Source: a virus
Direction: 5' to 3' (one strand)
DNA length: 42,739 nucleotides
Virus record (IMG/VR): IMGVR_UViG_3300021090_000054
Location: 1-42,739 of that record
Shown: positions 9,546 through 17,111 of the stretch, piece after piece
Position numbering within the stretch: position 1 is the stretch's first letter
How the letters are laid out: the number at the start of each line of letters is the position of its first letter
Notes under the pieces: generated by a model
Told to the model about the DNA's origin: nothing
What the model saw: only the letters and a program-made list of their open reading frames with translations
The model's database searches: none
Translations under genes and position numbers: made by a program

Positions 9546-10106
9546 TTATCCTACAATGCTAAGACCAACATTGAACTGGCTGGCTAGTTCAAGCAGTTTT
9601 TCACGCCTTTTGTCTCTTTTTTTATCATCTGCATTATCTTTGGTATGATGATCGAGCACCTGCTCTACATATTCCTCTGCCTCATCATCGCCTTGAGTAT
9701 CAGAAATGTACTTGGTTTGATTGCGAAACCCTTCCTGCTCAGTGGGGTTGTCAAGGTAGTTATCATCCGTAGACCCTGGAGTTGCCTTGCTTCCAGTTGT
9801 TTGTTGACATACATGGGTCATTTCATGTGGCAGATAATGATCGCTCTTCTCCACATCTTCACGAATCTTTCCATTCTCATCCAACAGCAAATCAACATTG
9901 ATGTAGATAACGCCATGGTCGGTACGTGCAGAAACTGGAATTTTCGCCGCGCAAATAGGCCAAAGATCAATCTCAGATCTGTCAATCTCGTGTTCCTCAA
10001 GCATCTCTTTGACAACATCACTATCAAAGACACGCTTCTTCAGCGCATCCAACAGAGGAGCCAGCTTCTTATGAGGAAGTCCTTTGGTTACAATCTCATC
10101 GGGCAT
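9546..10106 (-). CDS. putative zinc metallopeptidase, HExxH (DUF4157-like signature)
   Basis: 186 residues, ATG 10106 with AAGGAAA upstream. The helix LPHEMTHVCQQ (about 92-102) contains the zincin HExxH motif in the form HEMTHVxQQ, very like the HExTHVxQQ signature of DUF4157 proteins that occur with contractile injection systems. Glu residues at 123 and 125 (NPTEQEGF) are candidates for the third zinc ligand. Earlier, GVIYINVDLLL resembles the strand preceding the active-site helix in zincins. No signal peptide. The C-terminal third is very acidic and basic (DDEAEEYVEQ, DDKKRDKRREK). It sits among tail genes, so it could process a tail protein, be carried in the virion and delivered to the host, or act in maturation. 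The activity is inferred from the motif only. Confidence 0.7.
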   Translation of the reverse strand: MPDEIVTKGLPHKKLAPLLDALKKRVFDSDVVKEMLEEHEIDRSEIDLWPICAAKIPVSARTDHGVIYINVDLLLDENGKIREDVEKSDHYLPHEMTHVCQQTTGSKATPGSTDDNYLDNPTEQEGFRNQTKYISDTQGDDEAEEYVEQVLDHHTKDNADDKKRDKRREKLLELASQFNVGLSIVG

Positions 10107-10114
10107 GAATTTCC

Positions 10115-11809
10115 TTACAATGTGATGTTTGCCATTCCAGCTAAACCGGTTGCCGAATCGGCGGTTGGGGCAGCCGATGCTGCGGTCGATGCTTGCGCTT
10201 GTGCCTTGTCCAATATACCTTTCACCTGACCTTGTAGCGCAGATAGTGGATCTTTTGTTTGCTTTACCAATTGAGAGAATTCTTGATAATCATTCCAGTT
10301 ACCGCCCCAGCCACCAACGGCCGCCTGCATAAAGTTACCAACACCACCCCAAAATCCCTGAAGCTCATTCAAAGCACCAACAACACTATCAAATGAAATT
10401 ACTGTATTCCCAGCCGCTTCAACAAACTTTTGGCAATTATTTAGTTGGGTTGGGTCTTGAGCGTTGCTAGCTGGCTTAACCATACCATCAATCAAATCTG
10501 CTGTGGTCTTAGTATTATTCCTAAACGTTGTGAATATATCCTTAAACTTACCAAACCCATCCTGCTCTTTGCCTTTCTCGTCAATTATCTCAACCATACG
10601 ATTGAGCTTTTGTTTTACTTTATCAACATTACCGGACGATGATACTAATGTATCAACTAAATTTCCTACAAGCGGAACTAGAAGTAATAATTGAGCCCAA
10701 GCCTCTTTGACAATACTTTGGTAATATATGTCAACATACGCCGCTGCCGTCTTAGATGAAGCTATCGAAGACCTAGCCTGCCCAACACTTACCAAAAATT
10801 CTCCGAACCCACCTTGCAACTCGTCAATCTTAGGAACCTGATCGCCAACAACATCTTCCAGATCACCAACCTTTTCAAACGCCACATTTACCGCAGCTTC
10901 GGCGGCCTGAACCTTTTGCGCAAAGGTCGTTCCAGAAGTCGGATCGTCAACGCTCAGTGTTGCTTGAGAAAGCGCAGAAAGAGCTGTTTTGGCAATAGTA
11001 AGAGATTGCGATACTTCAGGATGATTGGCGGCCAGGGGTAAGACTACATCTATTTGCTGAATTAGTTCTGGAATTATTGGAGAGCTTCCTGATGTGCTAA
11101 CAGACTTGACAATTTCTTTACCGTCTGGAGTTGTGGCACTGGCAGGTTTTCCGGTAAGAGAAAGATACAAAGCCCCAAGCCCCAACGAAACAGCTATGGC
11201 ACTTCGAACAGGATTTCTCGCCAATACACCCTTGATACCAGCCCCTGTAAAGGCCGTGGCGACCATATTTTCTAGGTTATCAGCAGACCTGTTTTTTGCC
11301 ATCTGCCAAGCTCTAATCTTGGCCATCTTCTTCGTATTAGCAAACGTCTGCCTGGCAGCGCGCACTGCGTTTCGAATATCTGCTGGATGATGCCCGGCCT
11401 GCCTAAGAGCTTTGATAGTGGCCGCCTGATCTCCATGTACCGAAGTGATAGCCTCTACTTTAGTTCTTGGATCTCGTACAAGCCGCAACTTACTCTCAGC
11501 GAGAATCTTCTTGGCTTCTGGAGAGGTTTCAACTTTACTAATGAATTTTTTAGCTACATTAGCGGTGGTTTTCGCAACAGCTCTTTCTGCATTGGCTGCC
11601 GCTCCAACGCCAGTAGCAATACCCTTGGCCGCCGCCCTCTCGGCAGAGCTAAGACCCTTGCTTACAGCCCCAGCTCCACCACGCAAAGCACTAACGCCTT
11701 GACTAAGCCCTTTACCAAGGCCCTTTGTAACAGCACGGCCAACCCCTGCCCACTGAGCCTTGGTTTCAAGTTCATAGATCTTGGCAAATTTTAGAGTTCG
11801 GTCATCCAT
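10115..11809 (-). CDS. large Ala/Gly-rich virion-type protein with one membrane-like segment (564 aa)
   Basis: The first 110 residues are rich in Ala, Gly and Lys (KGLGKGLSQGVSALRGG and similar), followed by a helical region. A hydrophobic stretch near 205-222 (AIAVSLGLGALYLSLTG) could cross a membrane. The remainder is predicted helical, with Gln/Ala/Val heptads suggesting coiled coil, and the C-terminus ends in an Ala-rich tail. No family recognised. Such composition is seen in internal or ejected virion proteins and in tape-measure-like proteins, but 564 residues is short for a tape measure. The start at ATG 11809 has AGGG too close upstream, so the start is uncertain. Confidence 0.65.
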   Translation of the reverse strand: MDDRTLKFAKIYELETKAQWAGVGRAVTKGLGKGLSQGVSALRGGAGAVSKGLSSAERAAAKGIATGVGAAANAERAVAKTTANVAKKFISKVETSPEAKKILAESKLRLVRDPRTKVEAITSVHGDQAATIKALRQAGHHPADIRNAVRAARQTFANTKKMAKIRAWQMAKNRSADNLENMVATAFTGAGIKGVLARNPVRSAIAVSLGLGALYLSLTGKPASATTPDGKEIVKSVSTSGSSPIIPELIQQIDVVLPLAANHPEVSQSLTIAKTALSALSQATLSVDDPTSGTTFAQKVQAAEAAVNVAFEKVGDLEDVVGDQVPKIDELQGGFGEFLVSVGQARSSIASSKTAAAYVDIYYQSIVKEAWAQLLLLVPLVGNLVDTLVSSSGNVDKVKQKLNRMVEIIDEKGKEQDGFGKFKDIFTTFRNNTKTTADLIDGMVKPASNAQDPTQLNNCQKFVEAAGNTVISFDSVVGALNELQGFWGGVGNFMQAAVGGWGGNWNDYQEFSQLVKQTKDPLSALQGQVKGILDKAQAQASTAASAAPTADSATGLAGMANITL

Positions 11810-11834
11810 CCCTAATTTGCCGGATTATGCAGGG

Positions 11835-12182
11835 TTATGATTCCCTAACAAAATCATCATAGAAACTATCGCTCTGCTTCAGATTGTTGACCTGAGAATC
11901 CCAGTTATTCCACAATTCACGGGCTAGAGTGATACGATCATGGAACCCATTTTCGCTGATCGATCTGGATGCTTGCTTAGTTAGAATCACATAACAAGCA
12001 TAGGTTATGAGAATATCTTTCAACTGATCAATATTCTCATCATCCTCAAATGTAAAATACGTCACGCACGGAACCATATTAAAAGCACTCAACGCCAACT
12101 TTAGCGCCGGCTCAATCTCTTTCGCATCAACAGCAATCCTAAAACTAACCAACTCAACAAGATTTTCTAATGAAATGGACAT
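11835..12182 (-). CDS. small connector-like protein, paralogue family member (115 aa)
   Basis: Start set at ATG 12182 (MSISLENLVEL) because GGAGG lies seven bases upstream. The all-alpha sequence matches, in layout, the proteins at 16174-16470 and the C-terminal half of 13374-14270: an N-terminal helix, a helix ending ALSAFNMVPxxTYFTFEDD, then DQLKDILITYACYVIL. The shared core is FNxxPxxTxFxWxDxxxxxxxxxDxLxxxAxxL. Small helical proteins repeated around head-tail junction genes are often neck or completion proteins; this is inference from position and size. Confidence 0.6.
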   Translation of the reverse strand: MSISLENLVELVSFRIAVDAKEIEPALKLALSAFNMVPCVTYFTFEDDENIDQLKDILITYACYVILTKQASRSISENGFHDRITLARELWNNWDSQVNNLKQSDSFYDDFVRES

Positions 12183-12236
12183 ACAAACCTCCAATGGTTC
12201 ATATACCCGTTAGCTCACTGGCCGAATTGAAAAATC

Positions 12237-12557
12237 TTAAGCGGCTGGCGGAGGCCCACCAGGTGACATTCCTGGAGGTAGCGGCAACGCTGCGGTAGGT
12301 GTATCAATCACGCTCACAATGGGCGCAAACTTCGCCGGCAGCGTGCCCTTGGCCAACAGGGAAACCCCCTGAATGATGAGCCAAGGATCGGCAGGCAAGA
12401 ATCCACGGACAAGCTTCAGGAAGCCGCCCATCTTTGGATGTGAGGTAACCCAACTATCCAATTGACTACGATGTCCTAATAGCAGATTGCAAATATACAA
12501 TACTACAAATGCAATCCAAACCCAATGAGCTGTAACAAAAGTAATTGCTTGTTGCAT
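12237..12557 (-). CDS. small membrane protein, possible holin
   Basis: About 106 residues from ATG 12557 (MQQAITFVTAHW). A single long hydrophobic segment near residues 9-27 (AHWVWIAFVVLYICNLLLG) is followed by a basic and amphipathic region and a Pro/Gly-rich tail (LPPGMSPGGPPPAA). One N-terminal membrane helix plus a short polar tail would fit a holin or a small virion membrane protein. No lysis enzyme lies next to it, so the holin label is weak. No clear ribosome site is visible. Confidence 0.5.
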   Translation of the reverse strand: MQQAITFVTAHWVWIAFVVLYICNLLLGHRSQLDSWVTSHPKMGGFLKLVRGFLPADPWLIIQGVSLLAKGTLPAKFAPIVSVIDTPTAALPLPPGMSPGGPPPAA

Positions 12558-12587
12558 ATATGTATTCAAATAGTTTAGTAGAAATAC

Positions 12588-13307
12588 TCAAGCATCACCT
12601 CCCCCTCTTCTAGTTGATACATTTAATGCTGCAACAATCAAGGGTGTGCTATTACCCACCGCCCCACCCTGATTTGACCCAATTGAAGGGGCTGTTCCCA
12701 TATCCGAACCTACAGAGGCATGTTGAAGCTTCCACCGCTCCACCATACCGTTTACAATCGAATCCCTACCACGAGAATTGGCAATGATTTGAACTTCTTG
12801 TGCCGTCAACGCTCTATTATAAACGCGCACATCGTCTAATACTCCACCTATATTAGTTCCACTATCCGAAGCCGCTCTTCCAGCCATGCGAGCCGTAGAA
12901 CTATCGGTATCGCTACTACTACCAGTCCAGCCCGCAATGGTCAGCGAATTCTCCTGTATTCCATTAACATAAATTCGCATAACGGTGTTATTCCACTCAA
13001 ACACACCACATACATGGCAAAGCGTGCCTACAGTGGGGACTGTTGTCCCATCCACAGAAGATACCGAGTTAGCATCAAGACGACGCGCACTAGCACGAAA
13101 CCCCGTGCCCATTCTCATAGTAATCGCCGCTCTAGCATTGGTAGCTGATGCGCCGGTTGAAAAAAACAACATCATTTTTTCAGTTCCGGCCGTTGAGGTA
13201 GGATTAATCCACGTCATCAGCGTGCAACCAGTAATATTTCTCAACACACCCAGCGATGAGGTCAAAGCTGCCGTCTGTAAACTGCCTAAAACAAAATCAA
13301 CTGCCAC
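12588..13307 (-). CDS. LamG/concanavalin-type jelly-roll virion protein (239 aa)
   Basis: GTG start at 13307 preceded by AGAGGT. The order of features matches LamG-like domains: TLMTWINP near the start, GTLCHVCGVFEWNNTVMRIYVNGI in the middle, then GGVLDDVRVYNRALTAQEVQ. The DDVRVYNRALTxxEV element is the best-known signature of this fold. Such domains bind sugars and are common in phage tail fibres and in bacterial surface proteins. No signal peptide, so a virion role is likelier than secretion. A related domain ends the protein at 21914-23668. No DGY motif here. Confidence 0.75.
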   Translation of the reverse strand: MAVDFVLGSLQTAALTSSLGVLRNITGCTLMTWINPTSTAGTEKMMLFFSTGASATNARAAITMRMGTGFRASARRLDANSVSSVDGTTVPTVGTLCHVCGVFEWNNTVMRIYVNGIQENSLTIAGWTGSSSDTDSSTARMAGRAASDSGTNIGGVLDDVRVYNRALTAQEVQIIANSRGRDSIVNGMVERWKLQHASVGSDMGTAPSIGSNQGGAVGNSTPLIVAALNVSTRRGGGDA

Positions 13308-13373
13308 TATTTACCTCTAATGAATATCTATATATCAAATGCTCTATAAAATCGTGTAAGTGCTTGATATTGT

Positions 13374-14270
13374 TCAGAATATTTGTCTCGCTCTGAGGTG
13401 TCTAAGCCTGCGCACCTGCGGAGAGACACCGCCTACAAATGAGAGAGTGCCCAATCCTAATGGGCTTGGTTTCATGTTATGCTTAATTAACTTGCACTTG
13501 TCGTACCAGTTATCAAGCTCCTTCTGATATTGGGTATTCAAAAGCTCAGAAACGGTTGGTGGAGTAAACCCAATACCATTATCCTGAACATTAAACTCTC
13601 GTCCTCGTTCGATAAGTGCCTGAGCCCCCAGCGCCAAATACAAAGCCCCTTGTACCAAAATATCATGGAATTGTTCAATAATTGGCGTATCTTCCCAAGT
13701 GAACAGCGTAAAGTGAGGGATTTCGTTGAACATAGTTAATGCTTGGCAAATAAAAGCCACCAGTTCATCCACGGTATAAACGTCACAATCTTTGTACACC
13801 GCGTTTCCATTCTCATCCAATCTGCGCGCCTTTCCACGGCTCTTCAACCTCACTCGCAATGACTTCAGCACGTTATTGATATTGCAGATGGCAATCTGAC
13901 TGAAGTTATAACCAGGATCATCTCCAAGCTTCTTCAGACCATCGGTATTGAGGCCAGGAAGCTGAGAATTGAATGTGGTAAACGTATATTCTCCAATCAT
14001 ATTGAAACCCTGGTAGACGCCTTGCCAAGCATCTCTCCAAGTTCCGACCGGAGGATATAGACCAACACTGTAATTAAATTGATATTCCCCAACACCAATA
14101 TGCATGACACCCATGCTAGTGGGCCCTACAGCAACGCCACCGCTTGGTTGAATCACCGTTACATTTGGGAAACTATCCAGGTCAACCGGAGCACCATCGA
14201 CGGCAAATTTAGCCGCAAGAGCTACGGTATCGTTTGGTTGTATGATATCGGATCGTGGAAGTGTGGCCAT
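13374..14270 (-). CDS. two-domain connector/neck-like protein (298 aa)
   Basis: Start chosen at ATG 14270 (MATLPRSD); upstream in-frame starts would add hydrophobic sequence lacking a ribosome site. The N-terminal 110 residues form a beta domain (DTVALAAKFAVDGAPVDLDS...GVGEYQFNY...GTWRDAWQGV) that is paralogous to the protein at 14706-15425. The C-terminal part repeats the helical domain of 11835-12182 and 16174-16470: NNVLKSLRVRLKS, VYTVDELVAFICQAL, FNEIPHFTLFTWED. Here both modules are fused, which suggests that the separately encoded copies act at the same virion site. Probably head-tail joining or tail completion, by inference. Confidence 0.65.
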   Translation of the reverse strand: MATLPRSDIIQPNDTVALAAKFAVDGAPVDLDSFPNVTVIQPSGGVAVGPTSMGVMHIGVGEYQFNYSVGLYPPVGTWRDAWQGVYQGFNMIGEYTFTTFNSQLPGLNTDGLKKLGDDPGYNFSQIAICNINNVLKSLRVRLKSRGKARRLDENGNAVYKDCDVYTVDELVAFICQALTMFNEIPHFTLFTWEDTPIIEQFHDILVQGALYLALGAQALIERGREFNVQDNGIGFTPPTVSELLNTQYQKELDNWYDKCKLIKHNMKPSPLGLGTLSFVGGVSPQVRRLRHLRARQIF

Positions 14271-14353
14271 ACTTCTATGCATCACTAGCGATATATTTAA
14301 GCGAAGAGACAAAATTACAGATCTGCACCAACTCTCTAGCTTAAAGAGAAAAA

Positions 14354-14713
14354 ATGAAAAACCTAGCATCCAAAGGATGCAAGACGAACTTTGCTCGAAC
14401 ACTATCTATATTGGGGATTTTGTGCCTAAGCTGCTTCCAAGAGCAAGAGGCTAAATCAGTAGATAGCGCATACCAATGCGCACCAGCTTGCAGACACGCG
14501 CAGTCACTCAATTGCAAAGAATCTGAAGATGCAGTTTACCCAATTGATTGTTCAGTGAGCGCAGAGTGCCCAGACGGAATATGCATCAAAGGCAAATGCA
14601 CAGACACATGCGAAACACTATGCCGACAAAACATTCGCAAAGATCAACACCAAGGTTTAGCTTGTTGGTCAAAAATAACATCCTGTGAACAGATAGCAAC
14701 TTGCGCTAAATAG
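14354..14713 (+). CDS. Cys-rich putative lipoprotein on the opposite strand
   Basis: 119 residues, ATG 14354 with AAGAGA upstream. Residues 1-27 look like a lipoprotein signal: basic N-terminus, hydrophobic TLSILGILCLS, then Cys27. The lipobox is imperfect (Cys at -3, Leu -2, Ser -1). The mature part has twelve Cys, including SAECPDGICIKGKC, a CPDGxCxxGxC pattern that I associate with secreted proteins of Myxococcota. It is the only plus-strand gene within the structural operon and its end overlaps the convergent minus-strand gene by eight bases. Position and type fit a moron: a gene expressed apart from the late operon, perhaps altering the host surface or excluding other phages. That role is inference. 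Confidence 0.7.
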   Translation: MKNLASKGCKTNFARTLSILGILCLSCFQEQEAKSVDSAYQCAPACRHAQSLNCKESEDAVYPIDCSVSAECPDGICIKGKCTDTCETLCRQNIRKDQHQGLACWSKITSCEQIATCAK

Positions 14714-15425
14714 GAGTGACCGAAGTTACACCAAATGGCCGTGAGGCATTGATGGCATACGTTTCCCATCTCGATACATTTTGTATATATGAAGATCCGC
14801 TGGCCGTCCAGGTCCAAGCAATTATTGATTCATCATAAGAGCTAGTACTGGAGAACGCAAATTGAGTTGTGGTTTGGGAGCCTGGCACTAGTGTAATTTC
14901 GCCAATAACTCCAATCGAAGTTGCACGACTAAATGTTATTACAGCGCCTTCTGGAATTCCTCCAGATGGAGTAACCAACACATATCCATCTATCAAAGTT
15001 GCATATCCAAGACCCACACTACTTGCTTGTATTACCTCAACATTTTCCTTCCAAGAAACAGATGCGACATACGTTCCAATAGCCGGAACACCAATTGGCA
15101 GCTGTAGACCATGAATATATAAACCAGATCCAATTCTGGTCATTGGTCTTGGGTAATAAGCAGCTGATGAAAGATCTGGGAAGATTACTTGATTCACTAC
15201 TGGAACATAATATCCATCATTGGGACCGGCATAACCATCCGAATAACCATCTGGGTAGTAACCATCTGGCGCATCGGTATAATATCCATCAATTAGATAA
15301 CCATACCCATCGAGCCAATTGCCATCACTACCCAAATCACTAGGGATTCCATCAGCATCTAAAACCTGGACAACCAAGCGGACAGTTTGCCCAGTATTCG
15401 CAAATATGTAATTTACAGATCCCAT
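14706..15425 (-). CDS. neck/tail-type protein with dense DGY insertion (239 aa)
   Basis: The N-terminus (GQTVRLVVQVLDADGIPSDLG) and the segment GSGLYIHGLQLPIGVPAIGTYVASVSWK align by eye with the N-terminal domain of the protein at 13374-14270. Between these halves, where the paralogue has no insert, is a stretch of about 40 residues with six DGY copies. The C-terminal 75 residues (ATLIDGYVLV...IGEITLVPGSQTT...ESIIAWTW) repeat a small beta domain also found in 21914-23668. The gene is convergent with the lipoprotein gene. No ribosome site is obvious before ATG 15425. Probably a virion component of the neck or tail. Confidence 0.7.
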   Translation of the reverse strand: MGSVNYIFANTGQTVRLVVQVLDADGIPSDLGSDGNWLDGYGYLIDGYYTDAPDGYYPDGYSDGYAGPNDGYYVPVVNQVIFPDLSSAAYYPRPMTRIGSGLYIHGLQLPIGVPAIGTYVASVSWKENVEVIQASSVGLGYATLIDGYVLVTPSGGIPEGAVITFSRATSIGVIGEITLVPGSQTTTQFAFSSTSSYDESIIAWTWTASGSSYIQNVSRWETYAINASRPFGVTSVTPI

Positions 15426-15439
15426 GCTTATATGTCCGG

Positions 15440-15904
15440 TTATTCGTCGTCAGCTTTTCTCTTAAAAATCGGATCAACAGCCAAAATAGGAGCGCGATCT
15501 GCGGCGTCCATATCGGCCGTCTCTGCCGCAAAGGCTTCATCTGCAGCCACCGAATCATCCTCTTTATCCAGCTCAGGGAATTCAATCTTCTCAATCTCTG
15601 GTGGCTTGCGCACGTTACGAGTAGAGGATACATCAAGAACTGGAGCTACTTCAACGCGAGCAACAAACACCTCAGGGGCCACATCACGTCTCTTGATGTG
15701 AAGGCCCTTCTTGAAAAGAGAACCGCTTTCAAAGCTCTTATCAATTTGCTTTCGAGTCAAATTGTAGAGGGATAGTCCATTCTTCTTTTTAGCAAGCAGA
15801 TTTATGCTTCGTCCAAGCGGTAATGTAATGGCCAAGTCTCCAAGCGTAATATCTTGAAATCGATTGACGTTCGTAATCCAAAGTTCTTCTTGTTTATTTT
15901 TCAC
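15440..15904 (-). CDS. phage structural protein of unknown role (154 aa)
   Basis: GTG start at 15904 preceded by AGAGGTAAATA, the same ribosome site form used by several genes here; it overlaps the cold-shock gene by eleven bases. The N-terminal 65 residues (ITNVNRFQDITLGDLAITLPLGRSINLL...LTRKQIDKSFESGSLFKKG) resemble a domain I recall from large-phage virion proteins, where a short beta unit is followed by a helix that stacks on sequential copies. The C-terminal half is acidic and probably disordered (DDSVAADEAFAAETADMDAADRA). No enzyme motif. Confidence 0.6.
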   Translation of the reverse strand: MKNKQEELWITNVNRFQDITLGDLAITLPLGRSINLLAKKKNGLSLYNLTRKQIDKSFESGSLFKKGLHIKRRDVAPEVFVARVEVAPVLDVSSTRNVRKPPEIEKIEFPELDKEDDSVAADEAFAAETADMDAADRAPILAVDPIFKRKADDE

Positions 15905-16130
15905 TATTTACCTCTGTAACAATTGTAACATCAACCGCTTTTGGTTGTTTGCGATTGTTCAAACCTACCGAAAAGACAACTTCTTGTCCCTTCTTCAGTG
16001 TCTTGAAGCCTTCACCAGTAATATCCGACCAGTAAACGAACAAGTCCGCTTCGTTTGGCCGAGATATAAAGCCATACCCGAGTTTGGCATCGAACCATAC
16101 CACCTTACCTACAAACTTTTCTTCTTGCAT
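15894..16130 (-). CDS. cold-shock (CspA-family) nucleic-acid-binding protein
   Basis: Start set at ATG 16130 (MQEEKFVGKVVW) because AGAGGAAG lies upstream; this gives 78 residues, close to the usual 65-75 for the family. The signature is clear: GKVVWFDAKLGYGFIS corresponds to the RNP1 strand (usual form KGFGFI) and DLFVYWSDI to RNP2 (usual form DVFVHFSAI), followed by GFKTLKKGQEVVFSV. The His of RNP2 is Tyr here. CspA-type proteins bind single-stranded RNA or DNA and melt RNA structure. In a late structural operon it may help translate hairpin-rich late transcripts, which is speculation. Confidence 0.85.
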   Translation of the reverse strand: MQEEKFVGKVVWFDAKLGYGFISRPNEADLFVYWSDITGEGFKTLKKGQEVVFSVGLNNRKQPKAVDVTIVTEVNSEK

Positions 16131-16173
16131 AATCTTCCTCTTGGCAGGCAAACCTGCGTCTTTCAGGATTATG

Positions 16174-16470
16174 CTAAAGTATTGCCTTCTTTCTAAGACC
16201 AATCTTGATTTCCCAAAGGTCCATCATCAACAAACACGCAGCCATTTCCGCTAAATCACTATAAAGCGGTTCTAGAAAAGCCGTATCATCCCATGAGAAA
16301 TTGGTAAAGGGCGGGATAGAATTAAATCTAGCCAATGATTTATTAGAAAACTCAACCAATTGATCCGGTGTATATACATCATATTCGCGATGACATGTAT
16401 CTAACCGCAACTTAATGAGCTTTAGAACAATATTGACATTGTTGATAGCTACTTGACTATAATCGTCCAT
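16174..16470 (-). CDS. small connector-like protein, paralogue family member (98 aa)
   Basis: Start chosen at ATG 16470 (MDDYSQVAINN), one base after the stop of the preceding gene; ATG 16503 is possible. Its layout matches 11835-12182 and the C-terminal half of 13374-14270: SQVAINNVNIVLKLIKLRLD aligns with SQIAICNINNVLKSLRVRLK, VYTPDQLVEF with VYTVDELVAF, and FNSIPPFTNFSWDD with FNEIPHFTLFTWED. So the window carries three copies of one helical domain. Likely a neck or completion component by size and context. Confidence 0.6.
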   Translation of the reverse strand: MDDYSQVAINNVNIVLKLIKLRLDTCHREYDVYTPDQLVEFSNKSLARFNSIPPFTNFSWDDTAFLEPLYSDLAEMAACLLMMDLWEIKIGLRKKAIL

Positions 16471-16471
16471 A

Positions 16472-16771
16472 TCAATCCAACCGCACCAATCCCTTGTGTT
16501 CATTGATTGCTTCTTGATATGAGACTTCTGGGGGTAAAATAGCAACGCCATCCACCACCAAACCACCAACACAACCAATCGTCTTATGAATCTCAGCAAT
16601 CCCAAGGGCAGCAATTTGTTGGCGCTCTTGTGGCGTCTTAGCTCCCTTCACAGCATTTTGAAACTTCTCCATCAGCTTGCGCACTTTATCTTCACAACCC
16701 TGCTCACGCGCCAGGCCAAGGATAACTTGCATAGTTTGTTTTTCGGACAGTAGCTTATTCTTTCGACTCAT
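16472..16771 (-). CDS. small helical protein of unknown function (99 aa)
   Basis: Overlaps the upstream HNH gene by four bases (ATGA), with AAGGTG as ribosome site. The first 60 residues are charged and helical (KQTMQVILGLAREQGCEDKVRKLMEKFQNAVKG, with no break). A small apolar segment follows (IGCVGGLVVDGVAILPPEV). No known motif. It links the HNH gene to the connector-like gene and is probably a phage protein of the same operon. Confidence 0.5.
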   Translation of the reverse strand: MSRKNKLLSEKQTMQVILGLAREQGCEDKVRKLMEKFQNAVKGAKTPQERQQIAALGIAEIHKTIGCVGGLVVDGVAILPPEVSYQEAINEHKGLVRLD

Positions 16772-17097
16772 AAAAACACCTTCATTGATTCAGCTTTTGA
16801 CTTAAAGGGAGGATTAGTCAATCCCGGAGCATTGCTCTTACCATTCTCTTCGAACACCAATGTGCGCTTGTATGGTAATTTGGTAGAGGGAAATACTCCA
16901 ATAATCTTGATTTGAGGAGGGGTGGCGTGAATTCTATTGTGGCAATTACTGCAGACGATCACCAAGTTCATCTCATGATTGCTTGTATCCGGGTCGGTGC
17001 GCTCCACAATATGATGCTTATGCAGGACGGCTGTATTGTCCTCATTGCATATTTCACATACACTAGGAATCAGCTTTTCCTTCTTACGTCTTCCCAT
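16768..17097 (-). CDS. HNH endonuclease (109 aa)
   Basis: Start set at ATG 17097 (MGRRKKEKLIPS), 14 bases after the desulfurase stop. A CxxC pair (CEIC, about residues 14-17), then HKHHIVERTD and VCSNCHNRIHA give a zinc-bound HNH (beta-beta-alpha metal) fold: the HH pair supplies the catalytic His, followed by the Asn/His helix between the two zinc Cys of CSNC. Free-standing small HNH proteins in phages are either homing nucleases or helpers of terminase cleavage. No terminase is visible nearby, so a homing or nicking role is more likely. Confidence 0.8.
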   Translation of the reverse strand: MGRRKKEKLIPSVCEICNEDNTAVLHKHHIVERTDPDTSNHEMNLVIVCSNCHNRIHATPPQIKIIGVFPSTKLPYKRTLVFEENGKSNAPGLTNPPFKSKAESMKVFL

Positions 17098-17111
17098 ATT
17101 CTGAGAATATA

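Noticed and set aside
9645-10229. Plus-strand frame of 194 codons
   Set aside because: Antisense to the HExxH gene, whose motif and ribosome site are clear.
10115-11809. Tape-measure protein
   Set aside because: The length (564 residues) and absence of long repeated heptads do not suit a tape measure for a large tail, and no tail tube or sheath genes adjoin it.
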